NCBI GenBank assembly: GCA_021826965.1
Contig: JAKAYA010000009.1
Coordinates: 1 to 62,340 of the forward strand
Length of the DNA: 62,340 nt
Source: Nitrospirota bacterium
Lineage (GTDB): Bacteria > Nitrospirota > Leptospirillia > Leptospirillales > Leptospirillaceae
Direction: 5' to 3'
Shown: positions 36,396-45,425 of the stretch, one piece after another
How positions within the stretch are numbered: the first letter of the stretch is position 1
How the letters are laid out: each line of letters begins with the position of its first letter
Position numbers and translations under genes: made by a program
Notes under the pieces: generated by a model
The model's input: only the letters and a program-made list of their open reading frames with translations
Databases searched by the model: none
Told to the model about the DNA's origin: nothing

Positions 36396-36665
36396 TCAGG
36401 AGCTCTGGTAGACGTAGTACCCCATGATCATTCCGAGGATATTCAGAAGATTGATGTGGAACTCGAGCCCGAACGTCAGGTCGAAGAGCACGAGGCTGAT
36501 GGTGACGGGATGCATCGATCCGACGGTCACCTGGGACAGGAAGACATGCGCGAGGGGGCCGGAAGGGACAAATACATTGAAGATCGACGTCAGGATGGAC
36601 CCCAGTGCCGCTCCCAGAAAAATAAAAAGAAACAGAAGCATCATGCCTTTTTTGCTCTGTGCCAA
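36396..36665 (-). CDS. DUF4321-like small membrane protein
   Basis: The 89-residue protein has two to three hydrophobic helices (LLFLFIFLGAALGSIL; a central hydrophobic loop; NLLNILGMIMGYYVY). Size, Gly-rich first helix and topology agree with DUF4321 proteins; the function of that family is unknown. It is convergent with uvrB, 4 nt apart. Confidence 0.65.
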   Translation of the reverse strand: MAQSKKGMMLLFLFIFLGAALGSILTSIFNVFVPSGPLAHVFLSQVTVGSMHPVTISLVLFDLTFGLEFHINLLNILGMIMGYYVYQSS

Positions 36666-36936
36666 CCCTCCGTCCTTTCCCTTTTGTCCGTCGTTGCCTT
36701 TACCGTGTTCCTCTTTTGCCGGATCCGGACCCTAATCTACCGGGAGCTGTGGACGAAATCAAATTTTGCCCGATAGAAGCGGAATCCGGCAACTTTTTTC
36801 GGCCTTCCCGAAAGGTCCTCTTTCGGCTTCTGCTCAGGCTTCTCCTCCAAAAAACGTCCCACAGGGGATTCACGACGGAAGAAGTTTTCTTGCGACCCGG
36901 AAGCGGACATCTTGACGGCGAATAAACATTATGAAA

Positions 36937-36966
36937 TTATAATATTCATGAATGCTAATATTATAA
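36937..36966 (+). promoter_or_regulatory. ArsR-type operator over the -10 box and start codon
   Basis: TTATAATATT (36937-36946) and AATATTATAA (36957-36966) are perfect 10-bp inverted arms around a 10-nt spacer. The left arm contains TATAAT (36938-36943), a consensus -10; the spacer contains the proposed ATG (36948). TTGACG at 36912 is 20 nt from the -10, longer than ideal. AT-rich 12-2-12-like palindromes of this type are usual for ArsR/SmtB repressors. Confidence 0.7.
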
Positions 36967-37286
36967 AACCTCGGACGACCTCTCTCAAATACGCTTCGGG
37001 CGCGCGTTGTCTGCGCATTCTCGGACATCCGGTGCGCCTGTGTTTGCTGAAAATGCTTTTCGAGAGGGAGTGGAGCGTGAACGAGATGGCCCGGGAGCTC
37101 GAAGTCAGCCAGTCGAACCTGTCCCAGCACTTGACGCTCCTGAAAGACCGGGGAATTATCGCCTCCCGGCGCGAGGGGCATCAGGTTTTCTACGGGATTG
37201 TGGACCGTCGGGTGTTCCAGTTTCTCGAACTCATGGACGAACTGTTCTGCCGGGACAGACGGTCTGACGGGGAGGGGGACCGATGA
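36948..37286 (+). CDS. ArsR/SmtB-family transcriptional repressor
   Basis: The 112-residue winged-helix regulator has the pattern LRILGHPVRLCLLKMLFE, recognition helix EVSQSNLSQHLTLLKD and wing GIIASRREGHQVFYGI. The classic metal-binding CxC motifs of ArsR/CadC are absent; one Cys (Cys24 by this start) precedes the helix and one (FCRDR) is near the C-terminus, so a thiol-redox switch as in BigR-type repressors is possible. The start is uncertain: ATG 36948 gives an almost leaderless message; a TTG at 36912 with GGAAG upstream would add 12 residues. It overlaps the efflux gene by ATGA. Confidence 0.88.
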   Translation: MNANIIKPRTTSLKYASGARCLRILGHPVRLCLLKMLFEREWSVNEMARELEVSQSNLSQHLTLLKDRGIIASRREGHQVFYGIVDRRVFQFLELMDELFCRDRRSDGEGDR

Positions 37287-38701
37287 AAACGAGACTGCGA
37301 GGAGGCGGGGCGAAAAGTCCGGGCGAATGCCTCTTCATCTGTGGCGTCCTGTTTGTGTTGGGGATTCTTCTCGGGATCCCGGAGAGAGTCGGGGCGCTGA
37401 CCCTCGGTCAGTCCATCGATCTTGCCCTGGGAAACAATCCGTCCCGGAAAACGTCCAGACTGCAGGAAAAGCTTGCCAGAAGCCAGAAAATCGCGGCGTG
37501 GGGGTCCTATCTCCCCTCCCTTGCCGTGAGTGAAACATACATCAATACCAACAATCCCCTGACCGCCTTCGGCATTCTCCTGAACGAAGGAATCGTGAGC
37601 CAATCGACACTGTCGAATATCAACAATCTGGACAACCCGTCCTATACCCAGACGTTCGGTTTCGCGGCCACCGTATCGGAAACGATTTTCGACGGAGGGA
37701 GGCGGTTCTACGGGGCCCGGGCGGCCGCCGGGGCCGAAACCCGGAGCCGGGATCTCTCCCGCTGGAAAAAAGAGACCCTGATTTTCGACGTGACGAGAGC
37801 CTATCTGGGCATTCTTCTTGCCGATCGCCGGGTTCGTGTAGTCGCCGAAGAGCTCGGGGCTGCCGATGCCGACGAAAAAACGGCCCGGGAGCAATGGAAG
37901 AGGGGAGGGTTGTTGCGTTCGGATTATCTGCGGGCGAAGGTCCATGCCACCCGTCTGGGAGTCGAGCTTCTGAAGGCCCGGCGCGACGCGCGGCTCTCCC
38001 GTCTGGAATTGTCCCGTCTGTTGGGCCGGACGGTCCTTCCCGGCGAATCGCTCGAACCGCCGGTCCGTCTTTTCGATGCTTCCATCACTCTTCTGAGTGA
38101 GCTGTCCCGAAAGGGAGAGGCGGCACTGGTGGACCAGGCCCTGCGCCAGCGCCCCGACTATCAGGCTGTAACCCAGGAAGTGGAGGTTCGGGACCGCCAG
38201 GTGCACCAGGCCCTGTCCGGATTTTTGCCGCAGGTGACTGCCCAGGGGATCTACAACGAGTACAACGAAGGGCTGAGCGCCTGGGGAAAGCAGTCCTATA
38301 CCGCTCTCGGACAGGTCAGCTGGAACCTTCTGAACGGTCTTGGTGACATGGAAGGTCGCCAGCAGGCGAAGCTCCGGCTTCGGATGGCCCTCTACAGAAA
38401 AGAGGATCTGACCCGACGCCTTCGTTATGAAGTTTCGCGAAGCCTGACGACGGCACTGGTGGCACGGGAAGCCCTGACGGCCGACCGACAGGCGGTTCTC
38501 CAGGCCCGGGAGGCTCTCCATATCGTCCGGGCGCGTTACAAGGTCGGCCTGGTGGATGTCGTTCGTCTCCTCCGGTCCGAAGCCCGTTACCACGACGTCC
38601 GTCTTCAGGAGCTGGCCGACCGCTATCGTCTGGAGGAATCCCTGTCCAACCTCTTGTGGGTGACAGGAGGCCTTCATCGGAATCTGCCCATTTTCGACTG
38701 A
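37283..38701 (+). CDS. TolC-like outer-membrane efflux protein
   Basis: The 472-residue protein has a signal peptide (core GVLFVLGILLGIP, cleavage near VGA) and two OEP repeats, each with a long helical hairpin and barrel strands (LGQSIDLALGNNP; YTQTFGFAATVSETIFDGGRR; second half LVDQALRQRPDYQAVTQEVEVR). It forms the trimeric exit duct of tripartite pumps. It is the first structural gene of the ArsR-RND operon. Confidence 0.93.
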   Translation: MKTRLRGGGAKSPGECLFICGVLFVLGILLGIPERVGALTLGQSIDLALGNNPSRKTSRLQEKLARSQKIAAWGSYLPSLAVSETYINTNNPLTAFGILLNEGIVSQSTLSNINNLDNPSYTQTFGFAATVSETIFDGGRRFYGARAAAGAETRSRDLSRWKKETLIFDVTRAYLGILLADRRVRVVAEELGAADADEKTAREQWKRGGLLRSDYLRAKVHATRLGVELLKARRDARLSRLELSRLLGRTVLPGESLEPPVRLFDASITLLSELSRKGEAALVDQALRQRPDYQAVTQEVEVRDRQVHQALSGFLPQVTAQGIYNEYNEGLSAWGKQSYTALGQVSWNLLNGLGDMEGRQQAKLRLRMALYRKEDLTRRLRYEVSRSLTTALVAREALTADRQAVLQAREALHIVRARYKVGLVDVVRLLRSEARYHDVRLQELADRYRLEESLSNLLWVTGGLHRNLPIFD

Positions 38702-38753
38702 ACATCCGGGTCGGGGCGAACCCTCCCGACCCGTCAACACAGGGGAAGAAATC

Positions 38754-39803
38754 ATGTTGCCCAGAATCGGGTGGTTCACTTTCGGGGTTGTTGCCAGCGT
38801 GATGGCGGGAGGTCTTTCCGCCTGTCACAGTCCGGGCGGGGAAAAGACGTCGTTGAAAATCGCGCCGGTGACGGTCGAAACGGTGTTGGTCCGGCCGACG
38901 GGCGGCCTTCGGGAAGGACAGGTGTCGGCCGTGGTTCGAGCCCGGCACGAGGCTCTGATCCGGAGCCGGGTGTCCGGACGGGTTCTGGCGATTCCCGTCG
39001 CGCTCGGCGGGTTCGTCCACAAAGGGGATGTGCTGATCCGCCTGTCGGACCGCTCCCAGGAGGCGGCCGTCCGGGCGGCGGACGCCACGCTTCAGGAAGC
39101 GCGAAGCAGCTTCGGCCGGATCGATGCGCTTTACCACAGTTCGAGCGCGACCCGGGCCGAGTGGGATCGGGCCCGAAGGATTCTGGCCGTGGCCCTGGCA
39201 GGGGATCAGCGCGCTCATTCCATCCTGGGATGGAGTGCAATCCGGGCCCCGTTTTCCGGCCGTATTTCCCGGAAACGGGTCCGGGTCGGCGATTCCGTTG
39301 TGCCGGGTGCCCCCCTGATCGCCGTCATCGAGTCTGGTGCGATGGAAGTCAAGGCCCAGATTCCGTCGTCCTGGGCAGAGGCGATTCATCCGGGTGAACA
39401 GGCGAACCTGGAGATCGGAAATCCTCTCCGGCGCATTCCGGTCCGGATCCGGGAGATCGCCGCCGGAACGGATCCCCTGAGCCATACCGTTCGTATCCGT
39501 GCGAGCATCGAGTCCGCGGATGCCGGGGAGGTTCGGGCCGGAACGTTCGGCACCTTGTCCGTTCCGATCGGAACGGCGTCGCGGATCCTGATCCCCGGGT
39601 CGGCACTCCTGAACCAGGATGGTCTCCGGGAGGTTTTCGTAGTGGAAGACGGACGGGCTTATCTTCAATATGTCCGGACAGGCAAACGTCTCGACGGACA
39701 GGTGCAGATCCTGTCCGGTCTCTCCGGAGGAGAAACGGTGGTGGTGCATCCGGAAGGCCGTCTTGTAAACGGAACGCCGGTTCGGGTGAAAGGCGCCGCA
39801 TGA
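38754..39803 (+). CDS. RND periplasmic adaptor (membrane fusion lipoprotein)
   Basis: The 349-residue HlyD/AcrA-type adaptor has lipobox GLSAC with Cys24 as lipid anchor. The barrel-sandwich/lipoyl halves (VSGRVLAIPVALGGFVHKGD; IRAPFSGRISRKRVRVGDSV) flank a short hairpin, followed by beta-barrel and membrane-proximal domains. It links the RND pump to the TolC-like duct. ATGA overlap with the pump gene ensures co-translation. Confidence 0.93.
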   Translation: MLPRIGWFTFGVVASVMAGGLSACHSPGGEKTSLKIAPVTVETVLVRPTGGLREGQVSAVVRARHEALIRSRVSGRVLAIPVALGGFVHKGDVLIRLSDRSQEAAVRAADATLQEARSSFGRIDALYHSSSATRAEWDRARRILAVALAGDQRAHSILGWSAIRAPFSGRISRKRVRVGDSVVPGAPLIAVIESGAMEVKAQIPSSWAEAIHPGEQANLEIGNPLRRIPVRIREIAAGTDPLSHTVRIRASIESADAGEVRAGTFGTLSVPIGTASRILIPGSALLNQDGLREVFVVEDGRAYLQYVRTGKRLDGQVQILSGLSGGETVVVHPEGRLVNGTPVRVKGAA

Positions 39804-42800
39804 AGCTCTCTTCCGGAAAAAGCGAAAGCGAAGGCGAAGGACAGGGCTCTTTCCGGCCGGGAATTTCCGGAAAGCTGGCAAAGCGTTTCCTGCATTCGCG
39901 CCTGACGCCCATTTTCGTGATTGTTTCCCTCCTTTTGGGAGGGCTCGCCGTTCTGGAAACGCCCCGCGAAGAAGACCCCCAGATCCGGGTGCCGGTCATC
40001 GATCTTTTTCTGCGATACCCGGGGGCCTCTCCGAAGGAAATGGAACGGAACGCCACGGCGCCTCTCGAACGGCACCTGAGCCGCATCAAGGGAGTCAAGA
40101 GCGTCTACTCCGCCTCCCGTCGCGGTTCTGCCGTCGTGACGGTCCGGTTCCATGTCGGCCAGTCGATGGGGCCAAGCCTCGTCAAGGTCTATGCGGAAGT
40201 GATGAAGAGCCGGGCCTATCTGCCCGCCGGTGTCGGACCGGTCATTGTCCGGTCGAAAGACGTGAACAGCGTGCCGGTTCTGGCCGTTACCCTGTATTCG
40301 TCCACGGAATCGGACTACCTCCTCCGACGGCTGGGTCGGCGGATCGCCGCGAGTTTCAAGCGGTTGCCGGGAACCAGCGATGTCCGGGTGACCGGCGGGC
40401 GGGAACGCATGGTCCGGATCCGCCTGGATCCGGCCGCCCTCCGGGCGCACCACCTGACCGTGCTGGATGTCCAGAAGGCGCTGGTTTCCTCAAACTCCAG
40501 TCTGTCCCTGGGAAGCTTCGACAGGAACAACGTGTCTTTCCGGGTTGCCCTCCGGGGAACGCTGGAACGCGTGGAACAGATCCGGAATCTTGTGGTCGGC
40601 GTGTTCGGGAAAAGTGACGTGCGCCTGTCGGAAGTCGCCCGGGTGACCGACGGTCCGGGGCCGGTGAGGCATTATGTCTGGATGGGAAGGGGGCCGGCCG
40701 AAAAGGACCCCGGTCGTTACAGCGCTGTGACCGTTTCGGTGGCCAAGAAAAAGGGCGTGAACGCGGTCACGGTTTCCAGGAAGCTCCTGAGAAAGATGAA
40801 CGACCTGTCGAAGACGCTTCTTCCGAAGGACGTCCGGTGGTCGGTGACGCGCAACTACGGACACACCGCGGATGAAAAGGCCGACGACCTGCTGAAACAT
40901 CTTCTCGTGGCAACCGTATCCGTCATCCTTCTGATCGGGGTGATCCTGGGGATCCGCGAGACGGGAGTCGTCGCGGTGGCAATCCCGGTGACCCTGGCGC
41001 TTACGCTTTTCTTTTCGATGATGATCGGCTATACCGTCAACAGGGTGACCCTTTTTGCCCTGATTTTCTCCATCGGCATCCTGGTGGACGACGGAATCGT
41101 GGTCGTCGAAAACATCTACCGGCATTTTCACCTGACCCATGGCCGGACCGACCGGGAGATCTTGAGCGAACGGGCGATCTTCGCCGTGAATGAGGTCGGG
41201 AATCCCACGATCCTGGCGACGCTCACGGTGATCGCTGCGCTTTTGCCCATGGCGTTCGTAAGCGGTCTGATGGGGCCCTATATGCGGCCGATTCCGGTCA
41301 ACGCCTCTCTGGCTATGACCGGCTCCCTTCTGGTCGCGCTGATCGTCACGCCTTACCTCGCGATCCGGCTGATTCGTCCGGGTGGCCACCATAATCCGGT
41401 GAGCGCGCGCTTCGACGCGGGGGCCCGGCATCTCTACCATCGCCTGATGAAGCCGCTTCTGGCATCCCGCTGGCGCCAGAACATTTTCCTGGGGACGGTG
41501 GTCCTTCTGACAGCGGGGGTCATGGGCTTTTTTTACGAGCGGACCCTGCTCCTGAAGATGCTGCCTTTCGATAACAAAAGCGAAATCGATGTGGTGATCG
41601 ACATGCCGGCCGGCACGACGCTGGAAGGCACTGCGGCGGCGGCCCGGGAGATTGAAAGGGTTGTCCTCGAAAATCCCTGGGTGCGGATGGATCAGGTGTA
41701 TGTCGGCACCGCCGCTCCGTTCGATTTCAACGGGCTGGTGCGCCATTACTACCTGCGCGCGGGAAAACGGGTCGGCGAAGTGCACGTGAACCTCCTTCCG
41801 AAGAGCCGGCGTCCGGTCCAGAGCCACCGGATCGCCGAACAGATCGAACGGTCCCTCGGTCCCGTCGCCGCCCGGACCGGTGCCCGCATCAAGGTTGTCG
41901 AGGTGCCTCCGGGGCCGCCCGTCTTCGCTCCGATTACCGCGGAAGTCTATGGCCCGGACCGCCGCCACATTGACGACGAAGCCCGTCGTCTGGAGGGGAT
42001 TTTCCGGACGATGCCCGGGGTCGTGGACGTGGATACTTCGCTCGACGCTCCCCAGACGCTTTATCGTCTCCGGGTCAACCAGGAAAAGGCGGCGCTTTCG
42101 GGTGTTTCGACCGAGGCCATCGCCCGTTCCCTGGAAATCGGCCTTCACGCGGTGGGCGGGGTTCTCCACACCGATTCGGGAAAGGGATATGTCCCGATCC
42201 GGATGGAGTACCCGCGCGCGGTCCGGTCGAATATTCACAACCTGAACACCATCCTGGTGCGGGGGCGGGGCGGCGCGCTGATTCCGGTGAGCAGCCTGGT
42301 GCGCGTCGAGCGGACGTATGCCGGGGAAACCCTGTACCGGAAGAACCTGCGTCCGGTGGCTTACGTGGTGGGAAACACGATCGGTCCGGACCGGAGTCCG
42401 GTATACGCGGCGGTGGACCTGTCCCGGAAAATGGAAGCCCAGGCCCGGTCGGAAGGTCGGCAAGTCCGGACCTATTTCTGGGGATACCCTTTTTCCGAGA
42501 AGGACGTTTCGGTCCGGTGGGGAGGCGAATGGCAGGTCACATATGTCACCTTTCGGGATATGGGCCTGGCTTTTGCCGCGGCGATCGTCCTGATCTATCT
42601 TCTGGTCGTTGCGGAATTCGAGAGCTTCGTGACGCCGCTTATTATCATGAGCCCGATCCCCCTGGCCCTGATCGGGGTCATCCCCGGTCATCTTCTTCTG
42701 GGTTCGAACTTTACGGCGACGTCGATGATCGGGTTCATCGCCCTGGGAGGGATCATGGTCAGGAACTCGATTCTTCTGGTGGATTTTCTGCATGGAAAAC

Positions 42801-43066
42801 GGGCGGAAGGTGTCCCGCTGCATCAGGCGATTCTGGAAAGCGGGGCCGTCCGGACCCGTCCGATTCTTCTTACGGCCCTGGCTCTGGTTGTCGGATCCTT
42901 CGTGATTCTGGACGATCCGATTTTCCGGGGAATGGCGATCTCCCTTCTTTCGGGATCGGTCGTTTCCACTTTGCTGACTCTCTTTGTCGTTCCGCTTCTG
43001 ATCGAGCGGATCGAAGGTCCGTCCTGGCACCGGGCAGCTCCGTCGGGTCTCCCGGAAGGCGGATGA
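39800..43066 (+). CDS. RND efflux pump, HAE-type inner-membrane permease
   Basis: The 1088-residue AcrB-like proton-driven pump has twelve helices and two large periplasmic loops. The proton-relay Asp pair is in ILVDDGIVVVENIYRH. Motifs such as REEDPQIRVP, GASPKEMERN near the N-terminus and GFIALGGIMVRNSILLVDF near the C-terminus fit the multi-drug/organic-solvent subgroup better than the CusA metal group; no Met triad for copper is obvious. Substrate unknown; control by an ArsR protein suggests a metal, sulfide or reactive compound. Confidence 0.92.
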   Translation: MKLSSGKSESEGEGQGSFRPGISGKLAKRFLHSRLTPIFVIVSLLLGGLAVLETPREEDPQIRVPVIDLFLRYPGASPKEMERNATAPLERHLSRIKGVKSVYSASRRGSAVVTVRFHVGQSMGPSLVKVYAEVMKSRAYLPAGVGPVIVRSKDVNSVPVLAVTLYSSTESDYLLRRLGRRIAASFKRLPGTSDVRVTGGRERMVRIRLDPAALRAHHLTVLDVQKALVSSNSSLSLGSFDRNNVSFRVALRGTLERVEQIRNLVVGVFGKSDVRLSEVARVTDGPGPVRHYVWMGRGPAEKDPGRYSAVTVSVAKKKGVNAVTVSRKLLRKMNDLSKTLLPKDVRWSVTRNYGHTADEKADDLLKHLLVATVSVILLIGVILGIRETGVVAVAIPVTLALTLFFSMMIGYTVNRVTLFALIFSIGILVDDGIVVVENIYRHFHLTHGRTDREILSERAIFAVNEVGNPTILATLTVIAALLPMAFVSGLMGPYMRPIPVNASLAMTGSLLVALIVTPYLAIRLIRPGGHHNPVSARFDAGARHLYHRLMKPLLASRWRQNIFLGTVVLLTAGVMGFFYERTLLLKMLPFDNKSEIDVVIDMPAGTTLEGTAAAAREIERVVLENPWVRMDQVYVGTAAPFDFNGLVRHYYLRAGKRVGEVHVNLLPKSRRPVQSHRIAEQIERSLGPVAARTGARIKVVEVPPGPPVFAPITAEVYGPDRRHIDDEARRLEGIFRTMPGVVDVDTSLDAPQTLYRLRVNQEKAALSGVSTEAIARSLEIGLHAVGGVLHTDSGKGYVPIRMEYPRAVRSNIHNLNTILVRGRGGALIPVSSLVRVERTYAGETLYRKNLRPVAYVVGNTIGPDRSPVYAAVDLSRKMEAQARSEGRQVRTYFWGYPFSEKDVSVRWGGEWQVTYVTFRDMGLAFAAAIVLIYLLVVAEFESFVTPLIIMSPIPLALIGVIPGHLLLGSNFTATSMIGFIALGGIMVRNSILLVDFLHGKRAEGVPLHQAILESGAVRTRPILLTALALVVGSFVILDDPIFRGMAISLLSGSVVSTLLTLFVVPLLIERIEGPSWHRAAPSGLPEGG

Positions 43067-43151
43067 AGGAAGCCGTTCCTCCCGGAAGGCGCGGGACGGT
43101 GTTTTTGAATCGGTACGATTTTTCTTGAAAAATAAAAGAAGGAGACGCGTG

Positions 43152-43370
43152 ATGATGAGTGTCGAACGGATCGTTCGGGGATTTGCGGGAACCTTCATTC
43201 TTGTGAGCCTGGTTCTGGCCCATTACGAATCGACCAAATGGCTGTGGATGACCGCCTTTGTGGGAGTCAACCTGCTGCAGTCCTCCCTGACGCGCTGGTG
43301 CCTGCTCGAAAGGATCTTGAGGCGGGTCCTGAAGGACCGTCCGGCGCAGGGGTCCTGCGGGACAGTCTGA
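43152..43370 (+). CDS. DUF2892-like small membrane protein
   Basis: The 72-residue protein matches the YgaP-type DUF2892 pattern: ERIVRGFAGTFILVSLVLA, a short loop, then WLWMTAFVGVNLLQSSLTRWCLLERIL. Two helices and a Cys at the end of helix 2. ATG 43152 was chosen because AAGGAG lies 7 nt upstream. Such proteins often accompany rhodanese or ArsR/efflux genes, which supports a sulfur- or metal-stress role for this operon. Confidence 0.8.
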   Translation: MMSVERIVRGFAGTFILVSLVLAHYESTKWLWMTAFVGVNLLQSSLTRWCLLERILRRVLKDRPAQGSCGTV

Positions 43371-43405
43371 AGGCGGCCTTGCCCTCTTGTTTCGGGAGGT
43401 CAGAA

Positions 43406-44410
43406 ATGAAAAGGATGGTAGTCGGAAGGGTCGGTCCTCTCGGACCGGATTCCCTTCGTCTGGAAGAAGCACCACTGCCTTCACCCGGACCCGGCGAGGT
43501 ACTGGTGCGGGTGGAGGCCTGCGGGGTGTGCCGGACCGATCTTCACGTCGTGGAGGGGGATCTTCCGGAAAGCGTTCCCGGCATTGTTCCGGGACACGAA
43601 GTCGTGGGACGGGTCGATGTGGCCGGTCCCAGGGTTTCGGGGCTCTCCCCGGGACAGAGGGTCGGTGTGGCCTGGCTCTACCGCTCCTGCGGCCGATGCC
43701 GGTATTGCCGGAAAGGAGCCGAAAACCTGTGTGTTTCGCCCAGGTTCACCGGGTACCACCAGCCGGGCGGGTACGCGGAAGCCCTGGTCGCTGACGCCGC
43801 GTTCGTCTACCCCCTTCCGGAGGGGATCCCGGCCGAACGTCTCGCCCCGCTCCTGTGCGCCGGCATTATCGGATACCGGGCCTTTTCCCGTCTGGATCTT
43901 CCCCGGGGAGCTCATCTGGGTCTCTACGGATTCGGGGCATCGGCCCACCTGGTCCTCCAGATGGCCCGGAACCAGCAGATGCGGGTATCGGTCGGAAGCC
44001 GGGGAGAACGCCATCGTGCGTTTGCCCGAACCCTGGGGGCCGACTGGGTGGGCGGTCCGGCAGACACCCCGGAAGAACCTCTGGACGGTGCGATCCTCTT
44101 CGCGCCTGCGGGTCCGCTTGTTTTGCCGATTCTCGAGCGTCTCGACCGCGGAGGACGTCTTCTGATCGCAGGAATCCACTTGTCGGACATCCCTTCAATG
44201 GTTTATCAGGAGTGTCTGTTTTTTGAAAAATCCCTGGGATCGGTGACGGCAAATACCCGTGAGGACGGGAGGAAACTTCTGGCATGGGCTTCGGGAGGGG
44301 GAATCGTTCCCCGGACGACGGTCTATCCGCTGGAAGACGCCTTGCGCGCTCTCGTCGACCTGAAGGAAGACCGGATCGAAGGAGCCGCCGTTCTGTCTGT
44401 GGGAAGGTGA
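43406..44410 (+). CDS. Zinc-dependent alcohol dehydrogenase
   Basis: The 334-residue MDR-family oxidoreductase has catalytic zinc ligands Cys42 and His64-Glu65 (GHE) and structural zinc Cys95, Cys98, Cys101 and Cys109. The nucleotide-binding region LGLYGFGASAHLVLQMA keeps the Gly pattern. It resembles the AdhA/AdhP-like class acting on aldehydes and alcohols with NAD(P)H. The ATG follows GGGAGG at 6 nt. It lies 35 nt after the DUF2892 gene and may be the last gene of the ArsR-efflux operon, possibly detoxifying aldehydes. Confidence 0.93.
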   Translation: MKRMVVGRVGPLGPDSLRLEEAPLPSPGPGEVLVRVEACGVCRTDLHVVEGDLPESVPGIVPGHEVVGRVDVAGPRVSGLSPGQRVGVAWLYRSCGRCRYCRKGAENLCVSPRFTGYHQPGGYAEALVADAAFVYPLPEGIPAERLAPLLCAGIIGYRAFSRLDLPRGAHLGLYGFGASAHLVLQMARNQQMRVSVGSRGERHRAFARTLGADWVGGPADTPEEPLDGAILFAPAGPLVLPILERLDRGGRLLIAGIHLSDIPSMVYQECLFFEKSLGSVTANTREDGRKLLAWASGGGIVPRTTVYPLEDALRALVDLKEDRIEGAAVLSVGR

Positions 44411-44468
44411 GAGAGGCGGACGCTCTCTTGGGGAAAGCGCCCGCCGGCTTCGTTTCTCGAGACGCGAT

Positions 44469-44816
44469 TCACTGAACGGTGACGGTCACCCGGCTCTTGG
44501 GTCCGAGGAGGTGGTGGTGACGCGTGGCCGCCTTCAGGACGATCACGTGCTTGCCCTTGGGGATGTCCATCCGGATCGGGTTGGCGTGCGTGGGTTTGTA
44601 GAGGGTCCCGTCAACGTAGACGTGCACGTGGTTGGCCCGGGGCCCCTTGTGATAGATGTACCGGAGCATGAAAGGGTCATGAACGACCGCTCCGCTCTTC
44701 GGAGAAGTGATTTTCACGGACGTCTTTTCGGCGGACCAGGCCGCGCCGGTCCCGAGCAGGGACATTGCCGCCAGTGCCATTCCCGCAACCAGTGCACCAG
44801 TTTTTCGGATGCTCAT
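44469..44816 (-). CDS. Small exported His-rich protein
   Basis: The 115-residue protein has a signal peptide (core GALVAGMALAAMSLLG, cleavage near AWSA) and a single Ig-like beta domain. His residues are clustered: HVHVY in the middle and RHHHLLG near the end, suggesting metal binding. The pattern resembles the DUF4399/DUF6130 type, but I cannot confirm it. ATG 44816 follows AAGGAG at 6 nt. Confidence 0.72.
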   Translation of the reverse strand: MSIRKTGALVAGMALAAMSLLGTGAAWSAEKTSVKITSPKSGAVVHDPFMLRYIYHKGPRANHVHVYVDGTLYKPTHANPIRMDIPKGKHVIVLKAATRHHHLLGPKSRVTVTVQ

Positions 44817-45187
44817 CGGACACTCCTTCCTGAGATGTTTCAGATGATGGACGCGCCTTTCAGGCGACGTCCGGACCCGTGTGACCGTCCGGAGGGACCT
44901 TGTGCTCCGGACGGCGCACAACGACCCTTCGGCGAGGATTCCGGTTCGTACCCAATTCTACCACCTGATGTTCAGCGTGACGGTATCATCATGCGGGATT
45001 CCGGATCCCCTTGTCGAGTCCCGATACGCATTTGCAAGCCGTGGCGTCTCTTTGGACACATCTGTCTGCAAAAAGGATGAAGACGACGAATGCCCGGAAC
45101 AGTCCGGCCCCTTGAGGCAAAGCGGTCCGTGCGGGTGTATGATGAAAAGGGATGCCCCTGAAACTGCGAAACGGAAGGAGGAAGACG
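44817..45187. other. Divergent intergenic region, no gene seen
   Basis: This 371-nt gap lies between the His-rich protein (minus) and the small protein at 45188 (plus). Both directions need a promoter here. TGTATGATG near 45136 resembles a -10 but has no well-spaced -35. Open frames across it lack ribosome-binding sites and coding character. Confidence 0.5.
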
Positions 45188-45421
45188 ATGGACAACAGTT
45201 CCTACGACATGTTGAAGGCGGCTCTTGCGGAAATCGGGACCGATCTCGAGACGGAGAGGTTCGTTCCCGAAGCGCGCTGGCTCAAGCTTGAACGGGAAAT
45301 CGAAGACAGGACAACGTCCGGCGGTCTATCCCCGGAGGAATCGATCGACCTGCGGCAACTTCTGGACGAGCTCCGGCTGGAACACGATCTTCGGATGAAT
45401 CCCGGAACATTGGGGAGCTGA
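45188..45421 (+). CDS. Small acidic protein of unknown function
   Basis: The 77-residue acidic, helical protein (MDNSSYDMLKAALAEIG...) has no motif I recognise. ATG 45188 was chosen because AAGGAGG precedes it by 7 nt; an ATG at 45152 lacks such a site. It lies 4 nt before the FlgO-like lipoprotein gene, so both are translated from one message. Confidence 0.65.
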   Translation: MDNSSYDMLKAALAEIGTDLETERFVPEARWLKLEREIEDRTTSGGLSPEESIDLRQLLDELRLEHDLRMNPGTLGS

Positions 45422-45425
45422 GGCG

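Noticed and set aside
40490-43198. 902-codon open frame antisense to the RND pump gene
   Set aside because: It mirrors a well-supported pump gene; translation is Arg/His/Asp/Gln-rich without domains, typical of antisense frames in GC-rich DNA.
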